NCBI GenBank assembly: GCA_023396665.1
Contig: JAEWVL010000207.1
Span: forward strand, 1-24,342
DNA from: Spirochaetota bacterium
Lineage (GTDB): Bacteria > Spirochaetota > UBA4802 > JAFGJZ01
Direction: 5' to 3'
Length of the DNA: 24,342 bases
In this document: piece by piece, positions 15,061-21,747 of the stretch
Layout of the letters: each line of letters opens with the position of its first letter
How positions within the stretch are numbered: the stretch's first letter is position 1
Notes under the pieces: model-generated
The model's database searches: none
Seen by the model: only the letters and a program-made list of their open reading frames with translations
Told to the model about the DNA's origin: nothing
Made by a program: the position numbers and the translations under genes

Positions 15061-17292
15061 ATGAAAAAACTGATTAACGATGACCGCCATTACGGACTGT
15101 CCATTACACAACTTACGATTCTTTACTATTACCGGTTTTTCGACAGAGGTTATGTTATTATCAGCAGAGCGATGGATGATATTTTCAATGAATTCATCAA
15201 TACCGAGCAAAAAGGAGCACGCTTTGTCAGCGGCTTCAAAACGCTCACCGCAGACTGTCCAGATTTCTGGGAAAGAAGTGACAGCGATTATCGCCACACT
15301 GAACGAAGTCTGACAGAACTGGACGATATCGGTACAAGTTCTTTCACATGGCATTCATTTTATAACGGCCTGCCCGCAAAATTGAAACGCCGGACCGCTC
15401 AGTTTTTGTGCACATTCATGAAGGATATTCTTGAAGACATGATAAAAGTATCAGAACATGAAAGGTCAGCCTCAATACGCCGTGAAAGCGAACTGCAATC
15501 CGTTTTCGGTCTCAACCCCGAAGAAATGTCCCTGCTGAAATACATTCTTGCGATAGAGGCGGACGATTACGAATTTCAACGGGCTAAAAACTCGTTTGGA
15601 CAAAACGGAACGACACAGCTCAAACTCGCCTCAATCGCGACAGGTCTTTCACAAAAACGGGTCAGTTTCTATCTCGGTTCCCGGAGCCGGCTTATAACAT
15701 CGGGCATTGTGAATTATTCTTTCAGCCAGCGCAACAGTTTTGACTTTGATATCGATGACAGCATTCTCGATTTTGTTTCCGGTCTGCAAAAAAAAGATTC
15801 TCTGATGAAATCATTCGTCAGAATCGACCGTGACAAGCCCCTTCTTCTCAAATCATTCGTTATTGAGCCAGAAAACACAGCGTTAAGTCTACGGCTTCTT
15901 GAAACTTCAGGGCCGACAAACATTCTTTTTCACGGCGTAGCCGGCACCGGCAAGACCGAATACGCCCGCTCACTTGCAAGGGCCGCAGGCAAACGTGCGA
16001 TATTTGTCGCCACACGAAAACAGTCATCAGGCCGCGACGGCCGCCAGGTTGCGCTCGAAGCATCTCTCAATATTGTAAGTGACAATGATGTGCTGATCGT
16101 CGATGAGGCCGATTATTTGATGAACACCACCGGTTTTTTCAGAACACCCGATCAGGACAAGGGCTGGCTCAACGATCTTCTCGACCGCTCAGAAGCGAAG
16201 ATTATCTGGATATCCAACTACACCGGAAACGTCGAAGAGTCGCATCTGCGCCGTTTCTCGTTCAGCCTTTTCTTCGACAAATTCGGTTCGGCGGAGCGTC
16301 AGAAGATATGGCATAACATCGTCGCCAAAAGCGCATTGTCGCGTCATCTCGACAGCAATACGATTGAGTACTATTCGAATGAGTACGAGGTAAACGCGGG
16401 GGGGATCGCCTCAGCCTGCTCCGCAGCATCAAGGATCATCGCCGAAGGCGAAACAGATACGCAGAAAATCAAAGACACCACCGCACGCATACTCGAACAG
16501 CACGAGCGCCTTATCACCGGCCTTCCCCATAAGAAGAGCAGACTTTTCAATATCGCATGTGAGTACAATCTCAACTTTGTCAACAGCTCGATTCGTGCCG
16601 ATGTGCTTCTTGCGCCCTTGACAAAGATCGCCAAACTGATAAAAGAAAAAGCAACTGAAGAATACAATGCAAACCTTCTTCTCTACGGCATTCCCGGCAC
16701 CGGCAAGACCGAGTTCGTCAAATACCTGGCCGCACATATTAAAATGAAGATTCTTTTGAAACGTGCTTCCGACCTTATGCATCCCTATGTCGGCGTTACC
16801 GAAATGCTGATCCGGGAGGCCTTCAAAGAAGCGCAGAAAGACGGCAAAATTCTGTTCATCGATGAGGCGGACACGTTTTTCAGTGAGCGCAGCGGCGCAT
16901 CCGCCTCATGGCAGACAAGCCAGACAAACGAGTTTCTCTCACAAATGGAGAACTTCAGGGGCATACTTGTCTGCGCGACAAACATGAAACTGCTTCTCGA
17001 CTCGGCCGCACTTCGCCGCTTCAATTTCAAGGTCGAATTCAAGCCGCTCAGACAAAAAGATTATCTTCCGGTCTATATCAAATATTTCGGCACCCTTACC
17101 GGCACACCGGATAACGATAATCTGCAGAGACTGCTTTCAATCGAAGAGCTCACCTTCGGCGATTTTCGCGCCGTCGCCAACGCTTACAAATTCTCGGACA
17201 GAAAAGATGTTCCGGCTGATGAAGTAATATCCCGCATCATCGACGAAACACGCCACAGAACGGAGAAAGAAGGTAACAAGGTAGGGTTCTAA
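15061..17292 (+). CDS. tandem AAA+ ATPase protein with N-terminal helical domain
   Basis: 743 aa. About 270 N-terminal residues have no recognisable motif. Two AAA+ modules follow. Module 1 has Walker A at 292-299 (G-V-A-G-T-G-K-T) and Walker B with D348-E349. Module 2 has Walker A at 543-550 (G-I-P-G-T-G-K-T), Walker B with D601-E602, sensor-1 N641 and an R652-R653 finger pair. Module 2 is the more canonical (F-I-D-E-A-D-x-F-F-x-x-R). Such classical-clade AAA+ proteins remodel or unfold protein partners. No nuclease or protease domain is visible. Divergent pairing with a WYL regulator suggests an inducible, perhaps stress- or phage-responsive, system. Both ATPase sites look intact. Confidence 0.85.
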   Translation: MKKLINDDRHYGLSITQLTILYYYRFFDRGYVIISRAMDDIFNEFINTEQKGARFVSGFKTLTADCPDFWERSDSDYRHTERSLTELDDIGTSSFTWHSFYNGLPAKLKRRTAQFLCTFMKDILEDMIKVSEHERSASIRRESELQSVFGLNPEEMSLLKYILAIEADDYEFQRAKNSFGQNGTTQLKLASIATGLSQKRVSFYLGSRSRLITSGIVNYSFSQRNSFDFDIDDSILDFVSGLQKKDSLMKSFVRIDRDKPLLLKSFVIEPENTALSLRLLETSGPTNILFHGVAGTGKTEYARSLARAAGKRAIFVATRKQSSGRDGRQVALEASLNIVSDNDVLIVDEADYLMNTTGFFRTPDQDKGWLNDLLDRSEAKIIWISNYTGNVEESHLRRFSFSLFFDKFGSAERQKIWHNIVAKSALSRHLDSNTIEYYSNEYEVNAGGIASACSAASRIIAEGETDTQKIKDTTARILEQHERLITGLPHKKSRLFNIACEYNLNFVNSSIRADVLLAPLTKIAKLIKEKATEEYNANLLLYGIPGTGKTEFVKYLAAHIKMKILLKRASDLMHPYVGVTEMLIREAFKEAQKDGKILFIDEADTFFSERSGASASWQTSQTNEFLSQMENFRGILVCATNMKLLLDSAALRRFNFKVEFKPLRQKDYLPVYIKYFGTLTGTPDNDNLQRLLSIEELTFGDFRAVANAYKFSDRKDVPADEVISRIIDETRHRTEKEGNKVGF

Positions 17293-17301
17293 ATATAATT
17301 T

Positions 17302-17330
17302 ATGTATATAGTACATTATAATATATACAT
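17302..17330. repeat. AT-rich inverted repeat after the AAA+ gene
   Basis: ATGTATATA at 17302-17310 pairs with TATATACAT at 17322-17330 across an 11-nt loop, starting 10 bp after the AAA+ stop. There is no GC stem or clean T-run, so terminator activity is doubtful. Confidence 0.35.
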
Positions 17331-17399
17331 TAGAATTATTGCTATGGGTTCCGGCACAGAACCTGAGAAATAAATTGTGCTGCATCGTAAGATTTTAAA

Positions 17400-17425
17400 G
17401 GGGGGATACGGGACTTTATCCCCCC
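17400..17425. promoter_or_regulatory. strong G/C hairpin upstream of a small ORF
   Basis: GGGGGGATA at 17400-17408 pairs perfectly with TATCCCCCC at 17417-17425 around an 8-nt loop. It ends 26 bp before the start of the 54-aa ORF at 17452. It could be a terminator for the AAA+ transcript (no T-run follows) or a 5'-leader structure of the small ORF. Confidence 0.45.
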
Positions 17426-17451
17426 CCGAAAAATCAAAAGAGAGGTTAAAT

Positions 17452-17616
17452 ATGTACACGCTGCAAAAATATGTATCAGACTTCAATGCAGTCGGCACTA
17501 CCTTATTGAGAAGAGCGAAAGAGAATCACATTTCATCATTATTCCAAACGGAGCGCAGCGATGTTTGTCTTAAAAGCTTGCTACTTTGCAAGCCCCTTGA
17601 TAATCTCATCGCATAA
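17452..17616 (+). CDS. possible 54-aa small protein
   Basis: The ATG is preceded by GAGAGG at good spacing and by a strong hairpin. The 54-aa product has no recognised domain. Its last 36 bp overlap the 3' end of the convergent 203-aa gene. It may be a small antitoxin-like or regulatory peptide, or a gene remnant. The ribosome binding site is its only support. Confidence 0.35.
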   Translation: MYTLQKYVSDFNAVGTTLLRRAKENHISSLFQTERSDVCLKSLLLCKPLDNLIA

Positions 17617-18192
17617 TTCCGAACAGATATAATATCCGGTCTTGCTTTGAAAGTACTCTCTCATCGCACTATCCAATTCAAAATAACGGTGAAATCTTAT
17701 CTGTGAATATCCGCGAAGCCGTTTGAGTTCTGCCATATACTCGTTTTGGCCTATTGCTTTTGCCTTGAACAGTTTGCGAAGACGGGTTTTCTCTGCTTGA
17801 AGTTCAGTTTCTGAAGGTATTTCCGATGGCGGAATTTCAAGATCGATGATCTGACAGAATTCATAGAATACTTGTTTAATCTCATTCCGGTTTTTTCCAA
17901 AATAAAGCATTACGTTTGCGGTGGCTTCAAGAACGCAAAACGCAACGGCTAATCCCCTTTCGGTAATCCCCGTTTCATCTGCAAAAATGGTGCTGTCATG
18001 AATACCAAATATCGGAAGACAGGCAGAACAGGCACGATAGCTGAAGTATTCCGATTCGACCAGAACACTTAAGCATCTTGACGAGAGAGTGACGATTGTT
18101 CCTTTGAATTGCGTTGTATCGATGAGAAGATGAAGAAACTGTTTTTCTTTGAGGTTTTCGACAGGATAACTATGCACTACCTTTTTCAACAT
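17581..18192 (-). CDS. unrecognised 203-aa protein
   Basis: The ATG at 18192 is preceded by a near-perfect AAGGAGG 4 bp upstream. I do not recognise the family. The first half looks alpha/beta and contains a cluster of Cys (C40 and C55-S-A-C58). Residues about 125-165 look like a charged helical hairpin, and the end contains Y-Y-I-C-S-E-L-C. No signal peptide or membrane segment is evident. A perfect copy of the palindrome also found in the WYL/AAA+ control region lies about 94-120 bp upstream of the start, suggesting co-regulation with that module. Confidence 0.7.
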   Translation of the reverse strand: MLKKVVHSYPVENLKEKQFLHLLIDTTQFKGTIVTLSSRCLSVLVESEYFSYRACSACLPIFGIHDSTIFADETGITERGLAVAFCVLEATANVMLYFGKNRNEIKQVFYEFCQIIDLEIPPSEIPSETELQAEKTRLRKLFKAKAIGQNEYMAELKRLRGYSQIRFHRYFELDSAMREYFQSKTGYYICSELCDEIIKGLAK

Positions 18193-18285
18193 ACGGCCTC
18201 CTTTTAGCGATTTGTTTATCGACGTTGCAATTTGGATTTCTAAATCACGTCGTGAATGTGTTTAATATACTGCTTTCTTATGCGC

Positions 18286-18312
18286 CAACATATGCCTTCA
18301 CGGCATATGTTG
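18286..18312. promoter_or_regulatory. 25-bp palindromic operator candidate, copy 2 (perfect)
   Basis: CAACATATGCC at 18286-18296 pairs perfectly with GGCATATGTTG at 18302-18312 around TTCAC. This is the most symmetrical copy of the element and lies upstream of the 203-aa gene. Twenty of 25 core positions match the copy between the WYL and AAA+ genes. The rest of the 193-bp gap 18193-18385 shows no gene. Confidence 0.65.
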
Positions 18313-18385
18313 TAAAAATAAATAATATCAGAGTTTTGTGTTACTAAAATGTTATGAGAGGCATCGGGTCACAGGGAAACAAAAT

Positions 18386-18655
18386 CTATTTGTGATACGT
18401 AGCCGCATATTTGTGAAGAACACTGCCTATAAGCGTTTGATAAGGTAACCCCTCTGTTTCGGCAATCCGCTTTATCGATTCCAGATCCGTTTCCGAGATT
18501 CGGATATTAATGTTTTTGTTTTTTCTTGTCAAATCTCTGGCGGCCTTAATCATCGAAACGGGAACACTCTCCTGTTTCAAGGTGCCTTTTTCGTAAGCGG
18601 AAAGAATTTCCTGTTCTTCTGAACTTAGATTATTCGGTTTTCTTTTTTTTATCAT
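18386..18655 (-). CDS. ribbon-helix-helix antitoxin (BrnA/CopG-like)
   Basis: 89 aa from the ATG at 18655, preceded by GAGGCG. A TTG at 18667 in the same frame is an alternative. The acidic and basic N-terminus is followed by a ribbon-helix-helix: N-I-N-I-R-I-S-E-T-D-L-E-S-I-K-R-I-A, then G-L-P-Y-Q-T-L-I-G-S-V-L-H-K-Y. This is typical of antitoxins paired with BrnT-like toxins. Its start overlaps the 3' end of the toxin-like gene, so the two are translated together. It probably neutralises the toxin and represses the operon. Confidence 0.8.
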   Translation of the reverse strand: MIKKRKPNNLSSEEQEILSAYEKGTLKQESVPVSMIKAARDLTRKNKNINIRISETDLESIKRIAETEGLPYQTLIGSVLHKYAATYHK

Positions 18656-18920
18656 TTTTCGCCTCAAATTTCTTTTGTTCTTTTCTGCTTGGAATTATTG
18701 TTTTTAAGAAAATATCTTCTCCATCTTTCACATAAGGAATAAGATGAACATAGTCGTGCAGTATTACGGTCAAAACCCTCTGGTTTGGATATTTGGTCTG
18801 ATTAGGATGAGGCGCATCCGCTATCGCATAACCTTCAGCAATAGCCTTAACAATCTCATCAAAAGATACACTTCGTGTTTCAAGAAGAATCCTGTTTTTT
18901 TCTTCATCCCATGTAATCAT
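18630..18920 (-). CDS. BrnT-like toxin
   Basis: 96 aa from the ATG at 18920; a TTG at 18938 is possible. The protein opens with I-T-W-D-E-E-K and has V-S-F-D-E-I, H-P-N-Q-x-K-Y-P-N-Q-R and F-L-K-T-I-I-P-S-R-K. This is the variant of the BrnT/RelE-like fold often paired with CopG-type antitoxins. The gene precedes and overlaps the antitoxin, the usual BrnT order. RNase activity is known for BrnT and is inferred here. No strong ribosome binding site is visible, so the transcript may be nearly leaderless. Confidence 0.7.
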   Translation of the reverse strand: MITWDEEKNRILLETRSVSFDEIVKAIAEGYAIADAPHPNQTKYPNQRVLTVILHDYVHLIPYVKDGEDIFLKTIIPSRKEQKKFEAKNDKKKKTE

Positions 18921-18932
18921 TGTGATAATGTA

Positions 18933-18954
18933 TGACAATGTATATTATATGTCA
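18933..18954. promoter_or_regulatory. operator-like inverted repeat before the BrnT-like gene
   Basis: TGACA at 18933-18937 and TGTCA at 18950-18954 flank a 12-bp AT-rich core, about 13 bp upstream of the toxin ATG. The position fits autoregulation by a ribbon-helix-helix antitoxin. Support is short and therefore weak. Confidence 0.3.
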
Positions 18955-19070
18955 ATAATGATTTACTGACCATCAGTTTTTCCGAAATGTTAAAAGAACT
19001 GAAAAGAAATTTTTCTAACTTCCACCTTCAAGGTCTATCTTGCATGACGATTCAATGATATATTTTAAAG

Positions 19071-19211
19071 TGCCCTCATCCCCCGGCCCCTTCTCCCAGA
19101 GGGCTGGTCGCCCATGCAGCCCGGGCGAAGGGGTGCTTACATAGAAAAATATTTTGCCTGGAAAGCCCTCTCCCTTTTGGGAGAGGGCGCGCGGTAGCGC
19201 GGGTGAGGGCA
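19071..19211. repeat. dispersed palindromic repeat of the CCCTCACCC class
   Basis: A 141-bp unit is bounded by TGCCCTCATCCC (19071-19082) and GGGTGAGGGCA (19201-19211), which pair with one bulge. Inside are a perfect 10-bp hairpin (GCCCTCTCCC 19165-19174, loop TTTT, partner 19179-19188), a GGGCTG/CAGCCC pair (19101-19122) and a small GCGC hairpin. Such GC-rich units recur in many bacterial genomes as non-autonomous interspersed repeats. It ends 28 bp before the SLOG gene. A minus-strand ORF across it is an artefact. Confidence 0.7.
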
Positions 19212-19239
19212 AGTAATTAATTATGAAAAGGATATCAAT

Positions 19240-19833
19240 ATGACACTATCAGATTTTAAATCTCTTCTTCAATCACACCCTGCTCCGGTAATTCTTATAG
19301 AGGGTAAACGAAACATCCCGCAAGAATATGCCGTAAAGGCCGCGCAGCTGACAGAAAAATTTGCGAAAGAATATCCCTCAATCATATTCAGATCGGGCAA
19401 TGCCGAAGGCGCAGACCGGGCCTTTACAGAAGGCGTAAATAGGGTCGATCCTTCACGCATACAGATTGTAGCTCCCTACATCGGGCACCGCAAAAAAGAG
19501 ATGATCGCCGGCGCGAAATATCTATACCCCGAAGATCTCTCAATTATCGAAGAGGACGAAGTTATCTACCAGACAATACAGGCAACGCCAAAGAATGAAA
19601 GCATGATTCGAAACAGACATAAAAACAGCACCCTCAACGCAAAAAGCAAATATCTTGTCCGCGATACGATGAAAGTACTCGGGTATACCGAAACGTTCAC
19701 CCGCCCTGCAGCGGCAATCTTCTATGTCGATCTTGAAGATATAGAATCAGGCGGCACCGGTCATACAATTCGAGTGAGCCGAAATTACAATATCCCTTGT
19801 ATCTTTCAAAATGAATGGGAGAAGTGGTTGTGA
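19240..19833 (+). CDS. SLOG/DprA-like Rossmann protein
   Basis: 197 aa, with AAAGGAT before the ATG. The strand V17-I-L-I-E-G-K-R and the later motif S52-G-N-A-E-G-A-D-R-A61 resemble the SLOG superfamily (DprA, YpsA, LOG, TIR-associated SLOGs), which binds nucleotides or ligands with a G-x-A-x-G-A-D loop. The C-terminal part has a charged R-N-R-H-K-N-S segment. Function is unknown; some SLOG proteins are sensors in defence systems. It stands alone between a BrnT-like pair on its left and a hairpin array plus a BrnT/A pair on its right. Confidence 0.6.
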   Translation: MTLSDFKSLLQSHPAPVILIEGKRNIPQEYAVKAAQLTEKFAKEYPSIIFRSGNAEGADRAFTEGVNRVDPSRIQIVAPYIGHRKKEMIAGAKYLYPEDLSIIEEDEVIYQTIQATPKNESMIRNRHKNSTLNAKSKYLVRDTMKVLGYTETFTRPAAAIFYVDLEDIESGGTGHTIRVSRNYNIPCIFQNEWEKWL

Positions 19834-19916
19834 AATTCGAAGAACACTGTATAGAATCAAAGCTTCTTTTAGGTAACGAATTCGCCCAGGTCCACCGTTG
19901 AGCAGGAAGCTCAAAA

Positions 19917-19956
19917 GCATGTCGTTGCGACAGGAAGTCGCAATGAGGCGACATGC
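19917..19956 (-). repeat. nested hairpin module A2 (minus orientation)
   Basis: The outer arms are 19917-19924 and 19949-19956 (GCATGTCG/CGACATGC). The inner arms are 19925-19931 and 19937-19943 (TTGCGAC/GTCGCAA) with loop AGGAA. A 5-nt linker lies on one side only. Read on the minus strand the loop is TTCCT and the linker is 5', matching the other modules. Confidence 0.75.
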
Positions 19957-19993
19957 GTAAGGCTTGATGAATTTGCCGGCAAAGCTCCCTTCG

Positions 19994-20033
19994 GGCGGTT
20001 TCTTCATCGCGCATCCGTGCGCGAGAAACCGCC
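19994..20033 (+). repeat. nested hairpin module A3
   Basis: The outer arms are 19994-20003 and 20024-20033 (GGCGGTTTCT/AGAAACCGCC). The linker is TCAT. The inner arms are 20008-20013 and 20018-20023 (CGCGCA/TGCGCG) with loop TCCG. The inner stem abuts the right outer arm. Confidence 0.8.
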
Positions 20034-20068
20034 TTTCGAGCATCGTGCTCAATGCATGCGTCACCTAT

Positions 20069-20107
20069 GCGAGCCGCTTTTCTGCACATCCTTGTGCGGC
20101 GGCTCGC
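20069..20107 (+). repeat. nested hairpin module A5
   Basis: The outer arms are 20069-20077 and 20099-20107 (GCGAGCCGC/GCGGCTCGC). The linker is TTTTCT. The inner arms are 20084-20088 and 20093-20097 (GCACA/TGTGC) with loop TCCT. One base separates the inner stem from the right outer arm. Confidence 0.8.
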
Positions 20108-20212
20108 TGTTCTTTCACTATTACCGCTGACGCCTGCGGCGTCTACGCGGACCTTATTCCGGCGTTTCACGCCCACTTTCGAACATCGTGTTCAATTATC
20201 AGCGATTTAAAG

Positions 20213-20264
20213 ATGGAAGGCTGCGCGTCGCTTTATTGTGCCTTCCATGACACAAGCGACGCGC
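20213..20264 (+). repeat. interleaved inverted repeats, pseudoknot-capable (A9)
   Basis: Two perfect arm pairs interlock. ATGGAAGGC (20213-20221) pairs with GCCTTCCAT (20240-20248). GCGCGTCGCTT (20223-20233) pairs with AAGCGACGCGC (20254-20264). The order is arm 1, arm 2, arm 1 prime, arm 2 prime, which is the H-type pseudoknot topology. A competing inner hairpin (20236-20240 with 20251-20255) would instead give the nested form of the other modules. Confidence 0.7.
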
Positions 20265-20280
20265 CTGCGACATCGTGTCG

Positions 20281-20531
20281 TACGGGCAAGAGAGCGATCC
20301 CTTTCCGAGAGATGAATTTGATTACGTGAGAATGGGCCTGTTTTGATAAACGAAGTTGGCTTACACCAGAGTCATCCAAAAGACCTCTGCTTTATTCATT
20401 TAACACATCAATATGATATCTTATTAATTTCTCAACTCTGAATGCCTGGCATTGTAAAGGAGTACCTCTTCTTCCGGTACTTGTATGCGATAATGCTTGA
20501 CATCAATATAAATGTATGTATGAGTATATGT
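20281..20531. other. AT-rich leader before the BrnT gene
   Basis: No gene is supported in this 251-bp stretch. A TTGACA at 20497-20502 lies 30 bp before the BrnT ATG, but no convincing -10 box follows at normal spacing. Several TATG direct repeats lie at 20513-20534, and these could serve as antitoxin binding sites. Confidence 0.35.
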
Positions 20532-20807
20532 ATGAATTTCGAATGGGATAATAAGAAAAACACTGAAAATCTGGGTAAGCACGGAGTTTCTTTTTATGAG
20601 GCTCAAAACGCTTTTTTTGATAAAAACAGGGTAATAACGGCTGACATTAAACATTCAACGGAAAGTGAGAAACGTTACTTCTGTTTCGGTTTGGTAAACG
20701 ATAGAGTGCTTACTGTAAGATTTACCGTACGTGCTGATACTATTAGAATTATCGGTGCCGGATTTTTGAGAGAAGGAAAAAAAAGATATGAAGAAGCAAA
20801 CGTATAA
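20532..20807 (+). CDS. brnT: BrnT family toxin
   Basis: 91 aa, the usual BrnT length, from the ATG at 20532. The frame extends further upstream but without homology. The start N-F-E-W-D-N-K-K-N-x-x-N-x-x-K-H-G-V-S-F-Y-E-A is the BrnT signature, and the end I-R-I-I-G-A-G-F-L-R-E-G-K-K-R-Y-E-E matches the C-terminal strand and helix. The usual I-I-S-A-R there is replaced by I-I-G-A-G, so ribonuclease activity could be altered. It overlaps the next gene by 20 bp. Confidence 0.9.
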   Translation: MNFEWDNKKNTENLGKHGVSFYEAQNAFFDKNRVITADIKHSTESEKRYFCFGLVNDRVLTVRFTVRADTIRIIGAGFLREGKKRYEEANV

Positions 20808-21048
20808 GGCAGCACCCAAAGCTTTGTCTGATGCAATAATGGATTCTGAGCGAATTGATGATTTTCTTCCCGAGCCTGAAAAGCTGATGAAAAAAAAGGA
20901 AGAGACTAAAATAACATTGTCTCTGACGAAAGAAAGCGTTCAGTTTATCAAAACCAGGGCATCAAAAATCGGGGTACCCTATCAGTCCATGATCAAGACG
21001 ATTATCGACAGATACGCCGATTATTACGGGCAAACGACAAAAAAATAA
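20788..21048 (+). CDS. ribbon-helix-helix antitoxin partner of BrnT
   Basis: 86 aa. The start lies inside the toxin gene. An acidic toxin-binding-like N-terminal half precedes a ribbon-helix-helix (T-K-I-T-L-S-L-T-K-E-S-V-Q-F-I-K-T-R-A) and a helix ending G-V-P-Y-Q-S-M-I-K-T-I-I-D-R-Y. It resembles the antitoxin at 18386-18655 (the same V/L-P-Y-Q-S/T-x-I core) although it sits on the other strand. It is expected to neutralise BrnT and autorepress. Confidence 0.82.
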   Translation: MKKQTYKAAPKALSDAIMDSERIDDFLPEPEKLMKKKEETKITLSLTKESVQFIKTRASKIGVPYQSMIKTIIDRYADYYGQTTKK

Positions 21049-21090
21049 TCTCGGCTCGCCCCGCAAGTAGACAGGAAAGGAGGCTTTTTT

Positions 21091-21405
21091 ATGAAGACCA
21101 GAGGTGAGCGTTTAGCAAAAATCAGTGATAAAAATATAAACTTTTCAGATATTCCGGAAATTACCAGAGTACAGGCCTCGATGCTTGAAACAATTCGACC
21201 CGGTGATTTTCTTGATGATCATGAAATACCAAAAAAAACCACGGTTAATCTGCGTCTCGATTCGGATATTGTCACATTCTTTCAAAAGCTTAGTCCCCGC
21301 TATCAAACATCAATAAACAAGGTTCTCAGAGGGTACATGCTCGCAAAAAAACGGGTAAGTGATGAACGATGTATCGTTGTACGGCAATCTGCTTTCAGAG
21401 ATTAA
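21091..21405 (+). CDS. BrnA-like antitoxin without adjacent own toxin
   Basis: 104 aa with a strong AAAGGAGG 8 bp before the ATG. It has the BrnA layout: D-I-P-E-I near residue 20-25, K-T-T-V-N-L-R-L-D-S-D-I-V-x-F-F, then Y-Q-T-S-I-N-K-V-L-R-G-Y-M. About 16 extra C-terminal residues overlap the next open frame. It is more like canonical BrnA than the gene immediately after BrnT. It may be a second antitoxin for the same toxin or an orphan left after rearrangement. Confidence 0.78.
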   Translation: MKTRGERLAKISDKNINFSDIPEITRVQASMLETIRPGDFLDDHEIPKKTTVNLRLDSDIVTFFQKLSPRYQTSINKVLRGYMLAKKRVSDERCIVVRQSAFRD

Positions 21406-21639
21406 GTCCAGACTCAGAACAGCTCAGACAAAAGCGGTGTTTTCCATAAATGCGGAAATGATCCGTATGTATTATGAAATCGGCAAATTGATTCATGAGA
21501 AACAGAAGCGTGAGGGATGGGGTTCTTCGTTTATCCTCCGTCTTTCAAAAGACATTCGCAATGAACTGCCTGAAATCAAGGGATTTTCTGAACGTAATAT
21601 CGGATACATGATTCGCTTTGCCAGAGAATATGAGTCAGC

Positions 21640-21666
21640 AATTTTGCAACAGGCTGTTGCAAAATT
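21640..21666. repeat. perfect 11-bp inverted repeat inside the DUF1016 remnant
   Basis: AATTTTGCAAC at 21640-21650 pairs perfectly with GTTGCAAAATT at 21656-21666 around AGGCT. It encodes the L-Q-Q-A-V-A-K part of the domain, which seems native to the family, so the symmetry may be coincidental with coding sequence. Confidence 0.5.
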
Positions 21667-21747
21667 AACGGAACAGCCTTTTTTTATCGGCATACCATGG
21701 GGGCATCATATTATCATGATTGGTGGTCTTATTGAATGTTGTTTTGC

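Larger units (their letters stand above)
19898..20280. repeat. hairpin array A: about ten modular nested stem-loops
   Basis: Within 383 bp, nearly all sequence is palindromic. Simple units: TTGAGC/GCTCAA with loop AGGAA (19898-19914); GAGCA/TGCTC with loop TCG (20038-20050); GACGCC/GGCGTC with loop TGC (20129-20143); GGCGT/ACGCC with loop TTC (20161-20173); GAACA/TGTTC with loop TCG (20181-20193); CGACA/TGTCG with loop TCG (20268-20280). Nested units are listed separately. The open frames across the region look like by-products. No known repeat family is recognised. Confidence 0.8.

Noticed and set aside
18967..18986. Terminator at ACTGA-CCA-TCAGT followed by T5
   Set aside because: The stem is only 5 bp and no plus-strand gene ends upstream of it.
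19015..19212. 65-aa minus-strand ORF
   Set aside because: It lies wholly in the dispersed palindromic repeat; translations of this kind are common annotation artefacts.
19898..20280. CRISPR array
   Set aside because: There are no repeated direct units or regular spacers; every stem differs in sequence.
19964..20329. Open reading frames across hairpin array A on both strands
   Set aside because: The sequence is nearly all palindromic, the frames lack ribosome binding sites, and the translations have no domain-like pattern.
20442..20531. 30-residue N-terminal extension of BrnT
   Set aside because: Family homology and usual length begin at the ATG at 20532; the upstream part contains promoter-like sequence.
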